Positions 51,754 to 60,356 of a DNA stretch of 64,000 bases are shown in pieces. Each line of letters opens with the position of its first letter. Positions within the stretch are counted from its first letter, which is position 1. Source of the DNA: Flavobacteriales bacterium (lineage in GTDB: Bacteria > Bacteroidota > Bacteroidia > Flavobacteriales_F > PHOS-HE28); the NCBI GenBank assembly GCA_016717305.1, contig JADKFY010000027.1, positions 1 to 64,000 on the forward strand. The letters are read 5' to 3'. A program made the translations under genes and the position numbers. The notes under the pieces were generated by a model that was given only the letters and a program-made list of their open reading frames with translations, was not told where the DNA came from and did no database searches.

Positions 51754-53340
51754 TCAACGCAAAGTTGCCCCGGTCTTTCCGATCGCGATCGGGTCACTGC
51801 TGACACGGTCTTGCACTTTGCCTCCCGCAGAACTGCGGGACTCCAACTTCAATACACCACGCGGACAAACCGCCGCACAGATCCCGCAACCCACACAACT
51901 GGAACGCACGATGTTCTCGCCGCGCTGGGCGTAGCTGCGCACATCGATCCCCATTTCGCAATAGGTGCTGCAATTGCCGCAACTGATGCATTGCCCACCG
52001 TTCGTTGTGATCCGGAAACGCGAGAAGAAGCGTTGTTGCATACCGAGTATCGCAGCCATGGGACAACCAAAGCGGCACCACACACGGGAACCCATCAAGG
52101 GGTAGAAGCCCACACCGATCACGCCACTGAAGATCGCGCCAATGAAGAAACCGTACCACTTGCGCAGCGGATAGCTTTCAACGAAGAACACATCGCCCCG
52201 GCCGGTGATGTAGGCGTGGACCGTTAAGCCGATGATCGCCACTAATAAACCCAATGCCAAGAAACGGATCGTGTTGTTCACCTCCTTCACCATCCCCGGC
52301 CTTACGAGCACTACCGTTGCCACTGAACCCAACGCCAGTCCGATAATTCCTAGGAGCATGCCCCGTGTTACCCAGAAGCCTTTGGCACTATCACCGAGGT
52401 AGCTGTAGACCAAGGCGACGGTCATCACCACAGCGAAAACGAGCACGGTGTGGATGATCCAGCGTTCCATCTTCCACGCTTTTGTGCTCTTGTCGCTCAG
52501 CTGTCGGAAGGGGTCGCCTGCGGTTTCGGCCAATCCACCGCAACCGCATACCCACGAGCAATACCAACGCTTTCCGTAGAAGTAGGTGAGGATCGGCGAG
52601 ATGACGAAGATCATGGCCACGCCGAACAGGAGCATGAACAAGCCGAAGCCTCCAGCATCGATCAGACCTTTCACGTTCCATTCATCGAAGAAGGAATAGT
52701 TCAACGGCCACATGTTCTTGAAGTCGTTGTACGGCAGGCTGAGCCGCGCCAACAACTCCGGCAACAGAAATGCGAAACCGAGCTGGAAGAACATCACCGA
52801 AATGGTGCGCACGATCTGGTATTTGTTGTTTCGGTATTTGAGGATGAATTTGTAGCCCATCGCCAGGATCGAGACCGTGTAGAGCGTACCATACATGAAC
52901 CACTGAGAGGCAGGTCCACCGTGCAGCAATTGCGCTAACGGATCGAACAACGCGATAAGGCCCTTGTTCTGTTCACCTTCCGCAGCTTGCCCCAAGTATT
53001 CCGGATAGAAGTAGAGGAGGATGTAGAGACCAGTAAGCAGGATCCCGACCACCCAAGCTGCTATTCCGCGTGTTGTTAGACCGCTGTGCCATACGCCGTT
53101 GTTCTTGATCCCTGCAGGCTTGTTCGCGTACGAATGATGTGCATACCACAACGTGCCTGCAACGATGGCCGAAAGGGACAGGGCCAACCAGATCGCAGGT
53201 TGCGGAATGGTGCTGAACGGCAGGCTCACGATCAAGCCCAACACACCAAGCGAGGCCAAGGTGAGAGCACCTTTTTGCACACCGTCCAATACGCCGCTGT
53301 GCTGGTCGGCAATGGAAAGACTGTGGTCCGTTTTGCTCAT
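51754..53340 (-). CDS. Membrane-bound polyferredoxin (NosR/NapH/CcoG-like 4Fe-4S protein)
   Basis: A 528-residue membrane protein with about ten helices and several Cys motifs: RWYCSWVCGCGGLAET near residue 260 and WCRFGCPMAAILGM near 430 on loops, then two 4Fe-4S ferredoxin clusters at the C-terminus (CISCGNCSTYCEMGI; CVGCGICAAVCPRG). This is the NapH/NosR-type electron-transfer fold. It can shuttle electrons across or along the inner membrane. Its ATG overlaps the stop of the FAD oxidoreductase gene (ATGA at 53337-53340), a likely electron donor; glycosyltransferases follow in the same operon. No nitrous oxide or nitrate reductase genes are nearby. Confidence 0.88.
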   Translation of the reverse strand: MSKTDHSLSIADQHSGVLDGVQKGALTLASLGVLGLIVSLPFSTIPQPAIWLALSLSAIVAGTLWYAHHSYANKPAGIKNNGVWHSGLTTRGIAAWVVGILLTGLYILLYFYPEYLGQAAEGEQNKGLIALFDPLAQLLHGGPASQWFMYGTLYTVSILAMGYKFILKYRNNKYQIVRTISVMFFQLGFAFLLPELLARLSLPYNDFKNMWPLNYSFFDEWNVKGLIDAGGFGLFMLLFGVAMIFVISPILTYFYGKRWYCSWVCGCGGLAETAGDPFRQLSDKSTKAWKMERWIIHTVLVFAVVMTVALVYSYLGDSAKGFWVTRGMLLGIIGLALGSVATVVLVRPGMVKEVNNTIRFLALGLLVAIIGLTVHAYITGRGDVFFVESYPLRKWYGFFIGAIFSGVIGVGFYPLMGSRVWCRFGCPMAAILGMQQRFFSRFRITTNGGQCISCGNCSTYCEMGIDVRSYAQRGENIVRSSCVGCGICAAVCPRGVLKLESRSSAGGKVQDRVSSDPIAIGKTGATLR

Positions 53341-54632
53341 GCGGTCACGGTTTTGGCTTGCTTAAAGGACATGCGGATGAGCGGTTCCATCTTTTCGTAG
53401 AATTCCGGATCGAAGGCCGCTTCTTCCAAATGGGCTACCACGTGGTCCACCGTGGCTTTGGCTTCCAACCAACGATCGAAGACCTCATGGCGCAACCGAA
53501 GACCAATGCTGTTCACGCCATGCAAAACGCGGCTCTTTTGGTCCCAGACCAGATGGAGCGCCACTTTTCCATTGGTGTGTTCCCAGTAATGACCTTCCTC
53601 CCCGGGCTGCAATTCGTGGCGCACCCATCCGTAGGTCTGGTATTCCAGGTCGAAGAATTTTGCGCTGTTGAACCAGTGACCCGGCCGGTATGCGGTACGT
53701 TCGCCGGTGACCGTCTTTGCAACGGTTTCGCCCATCATTCTACCTGTGTACCAAACTTGTTCAATGTTCTTCCGTTGTAGGTCCGGATGCTCATGGAATT
53801 GCGCGCAGTCACCGATGGCGCAGATATCCGGCATATTCGTTTCCAAGAATTCATTCACCAGAACCCCTTTGTCCGTTTTGATCGCAGTGGAGTCCTTCAG
53901 CCATGCAATGTTCGGATGCACACCTGCCGTCAAACCAACGAATTGGCACGCTATCTCTTCACCCGTTCTGGTCACAACGGCGCACACACGACCATTCGCA
54001 CACGGCAGGATCTCCTTCATCTCGGTACCCATCCGCAGGACAATGCCATTTTCTATGATGTGTCGGCCGATCAGACCTGCTTCTTCATTCGGAAGAACAC
54101 CGCCCCAAAATATCGTTTCCCGCACCAAGAGTGTGACCGGGATGTTCCGTGAATGCAGCATTTCCGCCATTTCCACGCCGATCAATCCGCCGCCGACGAT
54201 CACAGCACGGGTGATCCCTTTGGTATTCAGTTCCATCGCTTCCAGGTCCTGCAAACTGTAAAGCCCTTGCACACCCGGAAGGTCCTGGCCCGGCCACCCG
54301 AATTTGTTCGATGCACTTCCTGTGGCAATGATTAGTTTGTCGTAGTCGACCGTTTTGCCATCCTGCAATTTCACATGCTTCTTTTCGGCATCCACCTGTT
54401 GGACCCACGCGTGCTTCAACTCGATCCTGTTCTTTGCCCAGAAGTGGTCCTCGTAAGGTTTGATGTCAATATGGCGCATGTGCCCCATGTACACGTACAT
54501 GAGTGCGGTGCGACTGAAGAAATGTTCGCTCTCGCCACTGATCACCGTGATCCGTGCATCGCTCCGTTTGCGGATATGACGAGCCGCAGTGATGCCCGAA
54601 ATACCGTTGCCGATGATCACGATATGAGGCAT
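53337..54632 (-). CDS. NAD(P)/FAD-dependent oxidoreductase
   Basis: A 431-residue pyridine-nucleotide-disulfide-type flavoprotein of the rubredoxin reductase/NirB-N group. It has the FAD dinucleotide motif IVIIGNGISGITAARHIRKR, the second ATG motif LIIATGSASNKFGWPG, NAD(P)-binding AVIVGGGLIGVEMAEMLHSR and the late FAD motif DICAIGDCAQFHEHP. There is no redox-active Cys pair, so it is not a disulfide reductase. It is the first gene of the operon and overlaps the polyferredoxin gene, so electron transfer from NAD(P)H to the polyferredoxin is the natural inference. Confidence 0.9.
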   Translation of the reverse strand: MPHIVIIGNGISGITAARHIRKRSDARITVISGESEHFFSRTALMYVYMGHMRHIDIKPYEDHFWAKNRIELKHAWVQQVDAEKKHVKLQDGKTVDYDKLIIATGSASNKFGWPGQDLPGVQGLYSLQDLEAMELNTKGITRAVIVGGGLIGVEMAEMLHSRNIPVTLLVRETIFWGGVLPNEEAGLIGRHIIENGIVLRMGTEMKEILPCANGRVCAVVTRTGEEIACQFVGLTAGVHPNIAWLKDSTAIKTDKGVLVNEFLETNMPDICAIGDCAQFHEHPDLQRKNIEQVWYTGRMMGETVAKTVTGERTAYRPGHWFNSAKFFDLEYQTYGWVRHELQPGEEGHYWEHTNGKVALHLVWDQKSRVLHGVNSIGLRLRHEVFDRWLEAKATVDHVVAHLEEAAFDPEFYEKMEPLIRMSFKQAKTVTA

Positions 54633-54692
54633 CCGATCTGCGGTGTTGCACTTTTGTTGTCCTCCATGACGTTGGTATCAGGTCGTGAAATA

Positions 54693-55727
54693 ATGATGGA
54701 ACTGACATTGCCCTTCCGCAATTTCATATTGTCGCTCATCCTGATCGTGAGCCAAGGTAGCCATGTCTTGTCCCAGCGGACCACGCCGATCCAAGGTGTT
54801 TGTTTCAGTGGACCGCCCAATGCGGTGGAAGCTGGGACCATTGGTGAAGTCCGATCGATCGGTGCCGAGTGGATCTGCTTCATCCCATATGCGTATGGAC
54901 CCGCTACCAATGGCCGGATCACTTCGGAATTGCACGGTGGCCAATGGTGGGGAGAACGGAGCGAAGGCCTTCGCACCATGATAACCATGGCCAAGAAGAA
55001 AGGCCTGAAAGTGATGCTGAAACCACATCTCTGGTTGGGTCACGGTGCCTTCACCGGTACCTACGAACCAGATCCCGACATCGGATGGGAACCCTTTGAG
55101 GAAAGTTATGCCGACTACGTGCTCCAGTGCGCCAAACTGGCCGCCGATCTTGACGTGGAGCTGTTCTGCATCGGTACCGAATTGCAACGTTTCGTTCAAG
55201 AGCGAACGAAGTTCTGGCAGATCCTGATCGATCGTATTGGCAACGTGTACCAGGGCCCGCTCACTTATGCGGCCAACTGGGATGAGGTCATGCATTTCCC
55301 CCTCTGGAAGCGCATGACCTACATCGGTGTGGATGGTTATTTCCCACTTTGTAGTGTGGAAGAACCAACGATGGACGAATTGAAGAATGGTTGGCTGCCC
55401 CATGTTGGACAACTCGCAGACCTGAGCAAACGGAACGACAGGCCCGTGCTGTTCACCGAACTGGGTTATTGCAGCACCACCACCTGTTCTGCGGAACCTT
55501 GGAAAGAGGACCGGAACGCGGTGCGCAGTGGATCTGCCCAAGCATTGGCGTACAAAGCATTCTTCGAAGTGTTCCATGAACAGTCATGGTACGCCGGTTG
55601 TTTCATTTGGAAATGGTTCGCAGATGGCGGGCAATGTGAAGAACGACACGGCGTCGGGTTTTCACCACAGGGGAAGGAAGCCATGGTGCCGCTGCGTGAA
55701 GCGTTCAAAGTATCAATGAGTGAATGA
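54693..55727 (+). CDS. Secreted glycoside hydrolase, GH113-like TIM barrel
   Basis: A 344-residue protein with an N-terminal signal (LPFRNFILSLILIVSQGSHV) and a single catalytic barrel. Two conserved-looking acidic residues are in LFCIGTELQRF (acid/base candidate) and VLFTELGYCSTTTC (nucleophile candidate); KVMLKPHLWLGHGAF and RMTYIGVDGYFPL are also typical of the GH113/GTA-like family, whose known members cut beta-mannans. Substrate is inferred. The ATG at 54693 is chosen; 54666 in frame is possible. It diverges from the FAD oxidoreductase gene, 60 bases apart. Confidence 0.8.
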   Translation: MMELTLPFRNFILSLILIVSQGSHVLSQRTTPIQGVCFSGPPNAVEAGTIGEVRSIGAEWICFIPYAYGPATNGRITSELHGGQWWGERSEGLRTMITMAKKKGLKVMLKPHLWLGHGAFTGTYEPDPDIGWEPFEESYADYVLQCAKLAADLDVELFCIGTELQRFVQERTKFWQILIDRIGNVYQGPLTYAANWDEVMHFPLWKRMTYIGVDGYFPLCSVEEPTMDELKNGWLPHVGQLADLSKRNDRPVLFTELGYCSTTTCSAEPWKEDRNAVRSGSAQALAYKAFFEVFHEQSWYAGCFIWKWFADGGQCEERHGVGFSPQGKEAMVPLREAFKVSMSE

Positions 55728-55825
55728 AATAGTGATCTGGTCCCGGATGCTTACCTTAGGGTGAAATGCATTGTGCAGATCGTCATGTTCCTGAACTTAG
55801 AACGACCTTGATCGTGTCAATTGGA

Positions 55826-56437
55826 ATGATGCCTCCTCTCCAGTCCATATCGATCTTGCTTTTCACCCTGCTGGGCTCGGTACTGAACGGAACCGCTCAA
55901 GAGCACCCGTTCGTTCATCGCTATCAATTGACCGAACTGTCCGGAGCGATCATCATTGAATGGGCACTTTCCGGTGGGAGTACGTGTGATGGACAAGATG
56001 TGGAGCGATCCACCGATGGGCTCACGTTCACGCCGGTCCATCGGATCTTCGGGATCTGTGGGGATCCTACGGTGACCATCCCTTTTTCGTGGTTGGATGC
56101 TTCACCGCCTGAGTTCAGCACCGTTTACTACCGCCTGAAATTCGGTTTCGATGGATACAGCTCCGTGAAGCAGATCGTCTACGACCAATTGGAAACCAGC
56201 GAGCAACGGTTCTTTCCATCGCCTACGTTGGGTGATGCCACTCTCTTGTTGAATGTTTCCGTCGGAGGTCAGGTGGATCTTGCGATCCATGCAATGAACG
56301 GGAGGCAAGTCATGGAGATGCGGAACCTGATCGGACCAAGGATCACGCTACAGCTGCAGGGTCTGCAAGCAGGAACCTACACCTACCGGGCGCAAAGCGG
56401 AGATAGATCCTTTACCGGACGGTTCGTGAAGTTGTGA
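55826..56437 (+). CDS. Secreted protein with T9SS type A-like C-terminal domain
   Basis: A 203-residue protein with a signal peptide (ISILLFTLLGSVLNGTAQ), a fibronectin-like fold (GAIIIEWALSGGSTCDGQDV, then STVYYRLKFGFDGYSSVKQI) and a C-terminal sorting tail beginning RFFPSPTLGDATLLLNVSVG and ending GTYTYRAQSGDRSFTGRFVKL-type sequence. It is probable T9SS cargo, a small surface protein of unknown role. The start at 55826 fits the signal peptide; an earlier Met at 55766 does not. Confidence 0.75.
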   Translation: MMPPLQSISILLFTLLGSVLNGTAQEHPFVHRYQLTELSGAIIIEWALSGGSTCDGQDVERSTDGLTFTPVHRIFGICGDPTVTIPFSWLDASPPEFSTVYYRLKFGFDGYSSVKQIVYDQLETSEQRFFPSPTLGDATLLLNVSVGGQVDLAIHAMNGRQVMEMRNLIGPRITLQLQGLQAGTYTYRAQSGDRSFTGRFVKL

Positions 56438-56569
56438 TCAGTTGGCCTAGTATTGGAGCGAATGGATCGGTTTGCACGTGAATTATCTGTATGCGGCCAC
56501 AGAGGATCGCCTATGCATCGACCTTTAGAATTTCGGATCGAATTAAGCCAGCGGGGCGAAATAGCGAAG

Positions 56570-56768
56570 CGATGGGTCTTGACCGATCGTTCGTGATGAA
56601 CCATGTGAGCCAAGCCCTGGAAGGGCGCAATAGTACCACCGGTCATTCCAAAGTAGGTGATCGCTTGTCAATTCAGTATTACGCCCCTTCAGGGCTTGAA
56701 GGACCAACTATGATCTTATCGATGGGTCAAGACCCATCGCCATGCTGCTGCGCCCTTTCAGGGCTTTT
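56570..56768. repeat. REP/BIME-like cluster of palindromic repeats
   Basis: The roughly 490-base gap before bshA holds no credible gene but several related inverted repeats. CGATGGGTCTTGACC (56570-56584) is the exact reverse complement of GGTCAAGACCCATCG (56725-56739), which is itself part of a perfect palindrome GATGGGTC-AA-GACCCATC. AAGCCCTGGAAGGGCGCAA (56612-56630) is matched in reverse by TGCGCCCTTTCAGGGCTT (56750-56767) and partly by ACGCCCCTTCAGGGCTT (56681-56697). This architecture is typical of REP sequences mobilised by RAYT transposases; none is in the window. A 117-residue frame covering it looks random. Confidence 0.7.
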
Positions 56769-56927
56769 CCGTTCGTCTTGTCCACGTTTAGTTGTGGCTC
56801 ATCCCTTCAATTTGATCACACGCCAAGTGGGTATGCAATCCTAAATACCGGTAGATCTGGCCATTTGCCAGTTCCCAACCGAGTAAATTCGCGCTTCCCA
56901 TTAATACGAGTTGAACTGTAAGGACCT

Positions 56928-58058
56928 ATGCGCATTGGAATTGTTTGTTACCCCACCTTCGGCGCCAGCGGCGTTGTTGCTACGGAACTGGGTATGGCTC
57001 TGGCGGAGAAGGGGCATACTGTCCACTTCATCACATACGACCGGCCAGTGCGGCTCCGTGACCACCCGAACGTGTTCTACCACGAGGTGCGTGTTAGCGA
57101 CTATCCGCTGTTCGATTACCAACCTTACGAACTGGTGCTTACCAGCAAATTGGTGGATGTCGCCAAATTCGCCGGGCTCGATCTCTTGCATGTACACTAT
57201 GCTATTCCGCATGCATCGGCAGCGTGGATGGCCCAAAAGATCCTGGAAGCTGAAGGGGTGCGATTGCCTTTCATCACCACCTTGCACGGCACGGATATCA
57301 CGCTCGTGGGCCGGGATCCCAGCTTTGAACCGGTGATCACCTTCAGCATGGAGCGCAGCAATGCGGTCACCGCTGTTTCTGAAAGTTTGAAGAAGGATAC
57401 CCTGTCTCATTTCCCGCTGAAACGAGAGGTGCAAGTGATCCCCAACTTCGTTTGCGTGGACCAATATCGGCATGAACCCGATCCGAAATTGCGCGCGCGA
57501 TTTGCGCCCAATGGGGAGAAACTGCTGGTCCACGTTTCCAACTTCCGGCCGGTGAAACGGGTGGATGATGTCATGCACATGTTCGCCGAATTGCGCAAGA
57601 GCATGCCGGTGCGACTTTTGTTGATCGGCGACGGACCCGAACGCCAGCGCATAGAGACCATGTGTAGGGCTTCCCAGAATTGCCACTCGATCCAATTCCT
57701 CGGAAAAATGACACGGCCTGAAGAAGTCGTAGCCAGCTGCGACCTCTTCGTGCTCACCAGTGAAAGTGAGAGTTTCGGCCTCGCCGCATTGGAAGCCATG
57801 GCATGCGGCGTACCGGTGGTGAGTACCGATAGCGGTGGATTGCCCGAAGTGAACATCCACGGCGAAAGTGGATTGCTTAGCCCGGTCGGCGATTTCCGCG
57901 CCATGGCAGCGAATGCACTTGCCATCCTCGGCGATCCGGCGAGCCAAGCGAAGTACCGGAAAGGAGCATTGGCACAGGCTGATCGCTTCGATCTGTCGCT
58001 CGTGTTGCCGATCTATGAGGAACTGTACAAGTCCGTGGTGGCGCTCGAGACCGTGTGA
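56928..58058 (+). CDS. bshA: N-acetyl-alpha-D-glucosaminyl L-malate synthase BshA
   Basis: A 376-residue GT4 glycosyltransferase: N-terminus GIVCYPTFGASGVVATELGM, a central LLHVHYAIPHASAAWMAQKI and FITTLHGTDITLVGRDPSFE, and C-terminal LTSESESFGLAALEAMACGV followed by GLPEVNIHGESGLLSPVGD. These match BshA, which joins UDP-GlcNAc to L-malate, the first step of bacillithiol synthesis. bshB and bshC are not in the window. The start is ATG at 56928. With egtB/egtD, the cell probably makes two low-molecular-weight thiols. Confidence 0.95.
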   Translation: MRIGIVCYPTFGASGVVATELGMALAEKGHTVHFITYDRPVRLRDHPNVFYHEVRVSDYPLFDYQPYELVLTSKLVDVAKFAGLDLLHVHYAIPHASAAWMAQKILEAEGVRLPFITTLHGTDITLVGRDPSFEPVITFSMERSNAVTAVSESLKKDTLSHFPLKREVQVIPNFVCVDQYRHEPDPKLRARFAPNGEKLLVHVSNFRPVKRVDDVMHMFAELRKSMPVRLLLIGDGPERQRIETMCRASQNCHSIQFLGKMTRPEEVVASCDLFVLTSESESFGLAALEAMACGVPVVSTDSGGLPEVNIHGESGLLSPVGDFRAMAANALAILGDPASQAKYRKGALAQADRFDLSLVLPIYEELYKSVVALETV

Positions 58059-58067
58059 TCCGGGGTC

Positions 58068-58631
58068 ATGGAACAGATAAGTGAACGTGTTTCCGTTAAC
58101 AGGACCGAAGACAGGACCAGCGTTGTTATTTCAGCACGGGTGGACCGTAGCAAGGAAGCGTTACTGGTCACTTGGTTCGTGGCTTGGTTACTTGTTGGTG
58201 CGCTGGTCATCTGGCAACGAACCAAGATCCCGGCGGGCGATGACCTCCGTCAATTCCTGCTTGCCTTTCTGGCGTTCTGGCTCTACTTCGCCGTTAAGGT
58301 GGGCAAGGCCGTGCTCTGGCGCTTGAAAGGGATGGAACTGTGGCGCATGAAGGATGGTACCCTCACGATCAAGGACAGCATTTTCGGTTACGGAAAAGCA
58401 AAGCCGTATTTCATTCAGAACATGCAGCGGTTGGGGCTCCTGCAGATCGATCCAACTTCGTGGAAATACCAATTGGACCAGTCCTTCTGGAACATTGGTG
58501 GCAACCGGCTCGGTTTCGAGTATGTTGGCAAGAAGGTGATCTTCGGAAAAGGGCTGAACGATGAGGAGGCCAAGCGCCTATTGTACATCCTGAACGATCT
58601 GCTGAAGGCGGAGCGGAAAAAGGCGGAGTGA
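58068..58631 (+). CDS. Hypothetical membrane protein
   Basis: A 187-residue protein starting 9 bases after bshA. Residues 33-80 have two membrane helices (LLVTWFVAWLLVGALVIWQ and QFLLAFLAFWLYFAVKVGKA) and the remainder is a soluble PH-like domain (LWRMKDGTLTIKDSIFGYGK, GLLQIDPTSWKYQLDQSFWN). No catalytic motif was recognised. The close spacing suggests co-transcription with bshA, though a shared function is not implied by sequence. Confidence 0.7.
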   Translation: MEQISERVSVNRTEDRTSVVISARVDRSKEALLVTWFVAWLLVGALVIWQRTKIPAGDDLRQFLLAFLAFWLYFAVKVGKAVLWRLKGMELWRMKDGTLTIKDSIFGYGKAKPYFIQNMQRLGLLQIDPTSWKYQLDQSFWNIGGNRLGFEYVGKKVIFGKGLNDEEAKRLLYILNDLLKAERKKAE

Positions 58632-58712
58632 GAACCACTGGGACCAGGGCAGTGGATGGCGCCGTGTGGCGCTCACAGTTCATCGTTGGACTTCGCACAG
58701 CGCAAGAAAGGG

Positions 58713-58818
58713 AACCGCAGATGAACGCAGATGGACACAGATAGAAGAAGCTGGATCCGGCTTTGCGCAAGCAAGACATTGAGGATCCATCTGCGTTCAT
58801 CGGCGTCCATCTGCGGTT
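58713..58818. repeat. Imperfect long inverted repeat (REP-like)
   Basis: In the 258-base gap between two genes, the arm AACCGCAGATGAACGCAGAT (58713-58732 and onward) is mirrored by the arm ending ATCTGCGGTT at 58808-58817. Both contain the core GAACGCAGATGGA. Each arm holds two related units of the type CGCAGATG-A. This kind of sequence recurs in intergenic regions of environmental bacteria and may form a large hairpin. Confidence 0.55.
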
Positions 58819-58889
58819 GAACTCTTGTTCTGGCAACACCCGCCGCATGGCGGGCAGGGGAGTCGTGATCACCTGAACTGACCCACGGT

Positions 58890-59966
58890 TCAAATGATCT
58901 CGATCCGGAAGACATTCCCGCGAACACGGCGTGTGCGGACCCCATCGATCTCCTCTTCAAGGATCAAGGCCATTGCCGTTGCCGTGGATAGGGCCTCATC
59001 CACCCCAAGAACGGCACCGGCGGGAACACCGGCCTCCAGTAAGTGCCGCAATAGAATGGAGCGTTCCTTGGTTGCGATAGCGGGCGCCAGCGTTGCAGCC
59101 AACGCGATCCTATGGGCAACACGGTCCGTGTTGCTTGTGTAGCGCGGATCTTCGGGCAACTGTTCCAGACCCAGTACAGTGCACAAGCCAACGAATTGTG
59201 CATCACTGCCCACTGCAAGGATCATTCGCTTTCCACTTGCGCATGCAAATACCTCCCCGTACGGCGCAATGTTCGGATGCAAGGTGCCCATGGGTTTCGC
59301 CACTGCAGCGGTCATCAAGTAATTGCTCGCTTGGTTCACCAACCCGGCCAACGCGGCCTCTTCCAACGAGACCTCCACGTAGGCGCCTTTCCCTGTCCTT
59401 TCACGTTGCCACAAGGCCAGGAGCAGGCCTTCTTTCAATTGATGCGCAGCCAGCACATCGATCAATGCAATGGGCAGTTTGGCAACATGCTCCGCATCGG
59501 TACCGGTCATGCTGATGTAACCGGTTTCCGCTTGCAAGACCACATCGAATGCCGGTCGATCGGGCTGGTCTGCAAAGCCCTTGATATGACCGTGGACCAG
59601 CCGCGGATTCAACAGCCGTAATCGATCACGTTCAAGACCCAACTGGGCCGCATCCTTTTCCATGTGGTTGGTGATCAGCACATCGGCGCGCTGCACCAGT
59701 TCATCGAAAATCGCGCGGTCCTTCGCATCCTTCAGGTCCAAGAACAGGTGCTCCTTCCCCCAATTCACACTGCTGAAATATGCGCTTACCGGAGCGTCGG
59801 GCGCCTCCAACGGCAATTTCCACTTCCTCGTAACATCCCCACCCGAGCGCTTGTTCTCGATCTTCACCACCCGCGCACCGAGTTCTGCGAAGTGCATGCC
59901 CACAGCAGGCCCGGCAAGGACGGCGGCGGTTTCCAGGACGAGGAGGTCTTGAAGGAGGTGTTCCAT
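58890..59966 (-). CDS. CaiB/BaiF family III CoA-transferase
   Basis: A 358-residue family III CoA-transferase: LLVLETAAVLAGPAVGMHFA, GARVVKIENKRSGGDVTRKW, VNWGKEHLFLDLKDAKDRA, VHGHIKGFADQPDRPAFDVV and ETGYISMTGT. Such enzymes move CoA between carboxylic acids (formyl, carnitine, bile acid or alpha-methylacyl types). The substrate is unknown. The start at 59966 (MEHLLQDLLVLE) is preferred over a Met nine residues upstream. It lies next to tRNA-Leu. Confidence 0.88.
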   Translation of the reverse strand: MEHLLQDLLVLETAAVLAGPAVGMHFAELGARVVKIENKRSGGDVTRKWKLPLEAPDAPVSAYFSSVNWGKEHLFLDLKDAKDRAIFDELVQRADVLITNHMEKDAAQLGLERDRLRLLNPRLVHGHIKGFADQPDRPAFDVVLQAETGYISMTGTDAEHVAKLPIALIDVLAAHQLKEGLLLALWQRERTGKGAYVEVSLEEAALAGLVNQASNYLMTAAVAKPMGTLHPNIAPYGEVFACASGKRMILAVGSDAQFVGLCTVLGLEQLPEDPRYTSNTDRVAHRIALAATLAPAIATKERSILLRHLLEAGVPAGAVLGVDEALSTATAMALILEEEIDGVRTRRVRGNVFRIEII

Positions 59967-60031
59967 GTGCTCGAAGATCCGTTCAAATGCCAAAGAAGCC
60001 CCAACGTTCGTTGGAGCTTCTCAAGCACTTG

Positions 60032-60115
60032 TGCCCAGGACTGGACTCGAACCAGCACAGCCTTTCGGCCACACGCCCCTCAAGCGTGCGTGTCTACCAA
60101 TTTCACCACCTGGGC
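60032..60115 (-). tRNA. tRNA-Leu (GAG)
   Basis: The minus strand folds as a class II tRNA of 84 nt: acceptor GCCCAGG / CCTGGGC with discriminator A, a D-arm (GTGAAATTGGTAGACAC), anticodon stem CACGC / GCGTG with loop TTGAGGG (anticodon GAG), a long variable arm (TGGCCGAAAGGCTGTG) and T-arm CTGGTTCGAGTCCAG. CCA is not encoded. The fold and the long variable arm leave little doubt. Confidence 0.95.
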
Positions 60116-60356
60116 AGGCTTACAGTTGTCGGACTGCATTGGTAAGGGGCGGCAAATATAGTTCGCGGCGGGATTGTGGGGAAGCTTACGTTGTAAGCTA
60201 TTTGTATACCGGCTCGCACACAGGTTGCGTGGAGTAGGGAGTGCAAAAGGAGCGGACGGTGTGAATGCGGTTGAAGTTGTTGGAGAGTAGCAGGGGCTTC
60301 CTATCAACGTTATGCGTTGACGGGACTTCGCTGCGCTCAGCTTCTCGCCCCACCAG

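Noticed and set aside
51754..54632. Nitrate or nitrous oxide reductase operon
   Set aside because: The polyferredoxin is NapH/NosR-like, but no nap, nos or nir catalytic gene is present.
56491..56844. A 117-codon frame before bshA
   Set aside because: It is made of palindromic repeat sequence and has no protein-like features; the region is better explained as a REP-like cluster.
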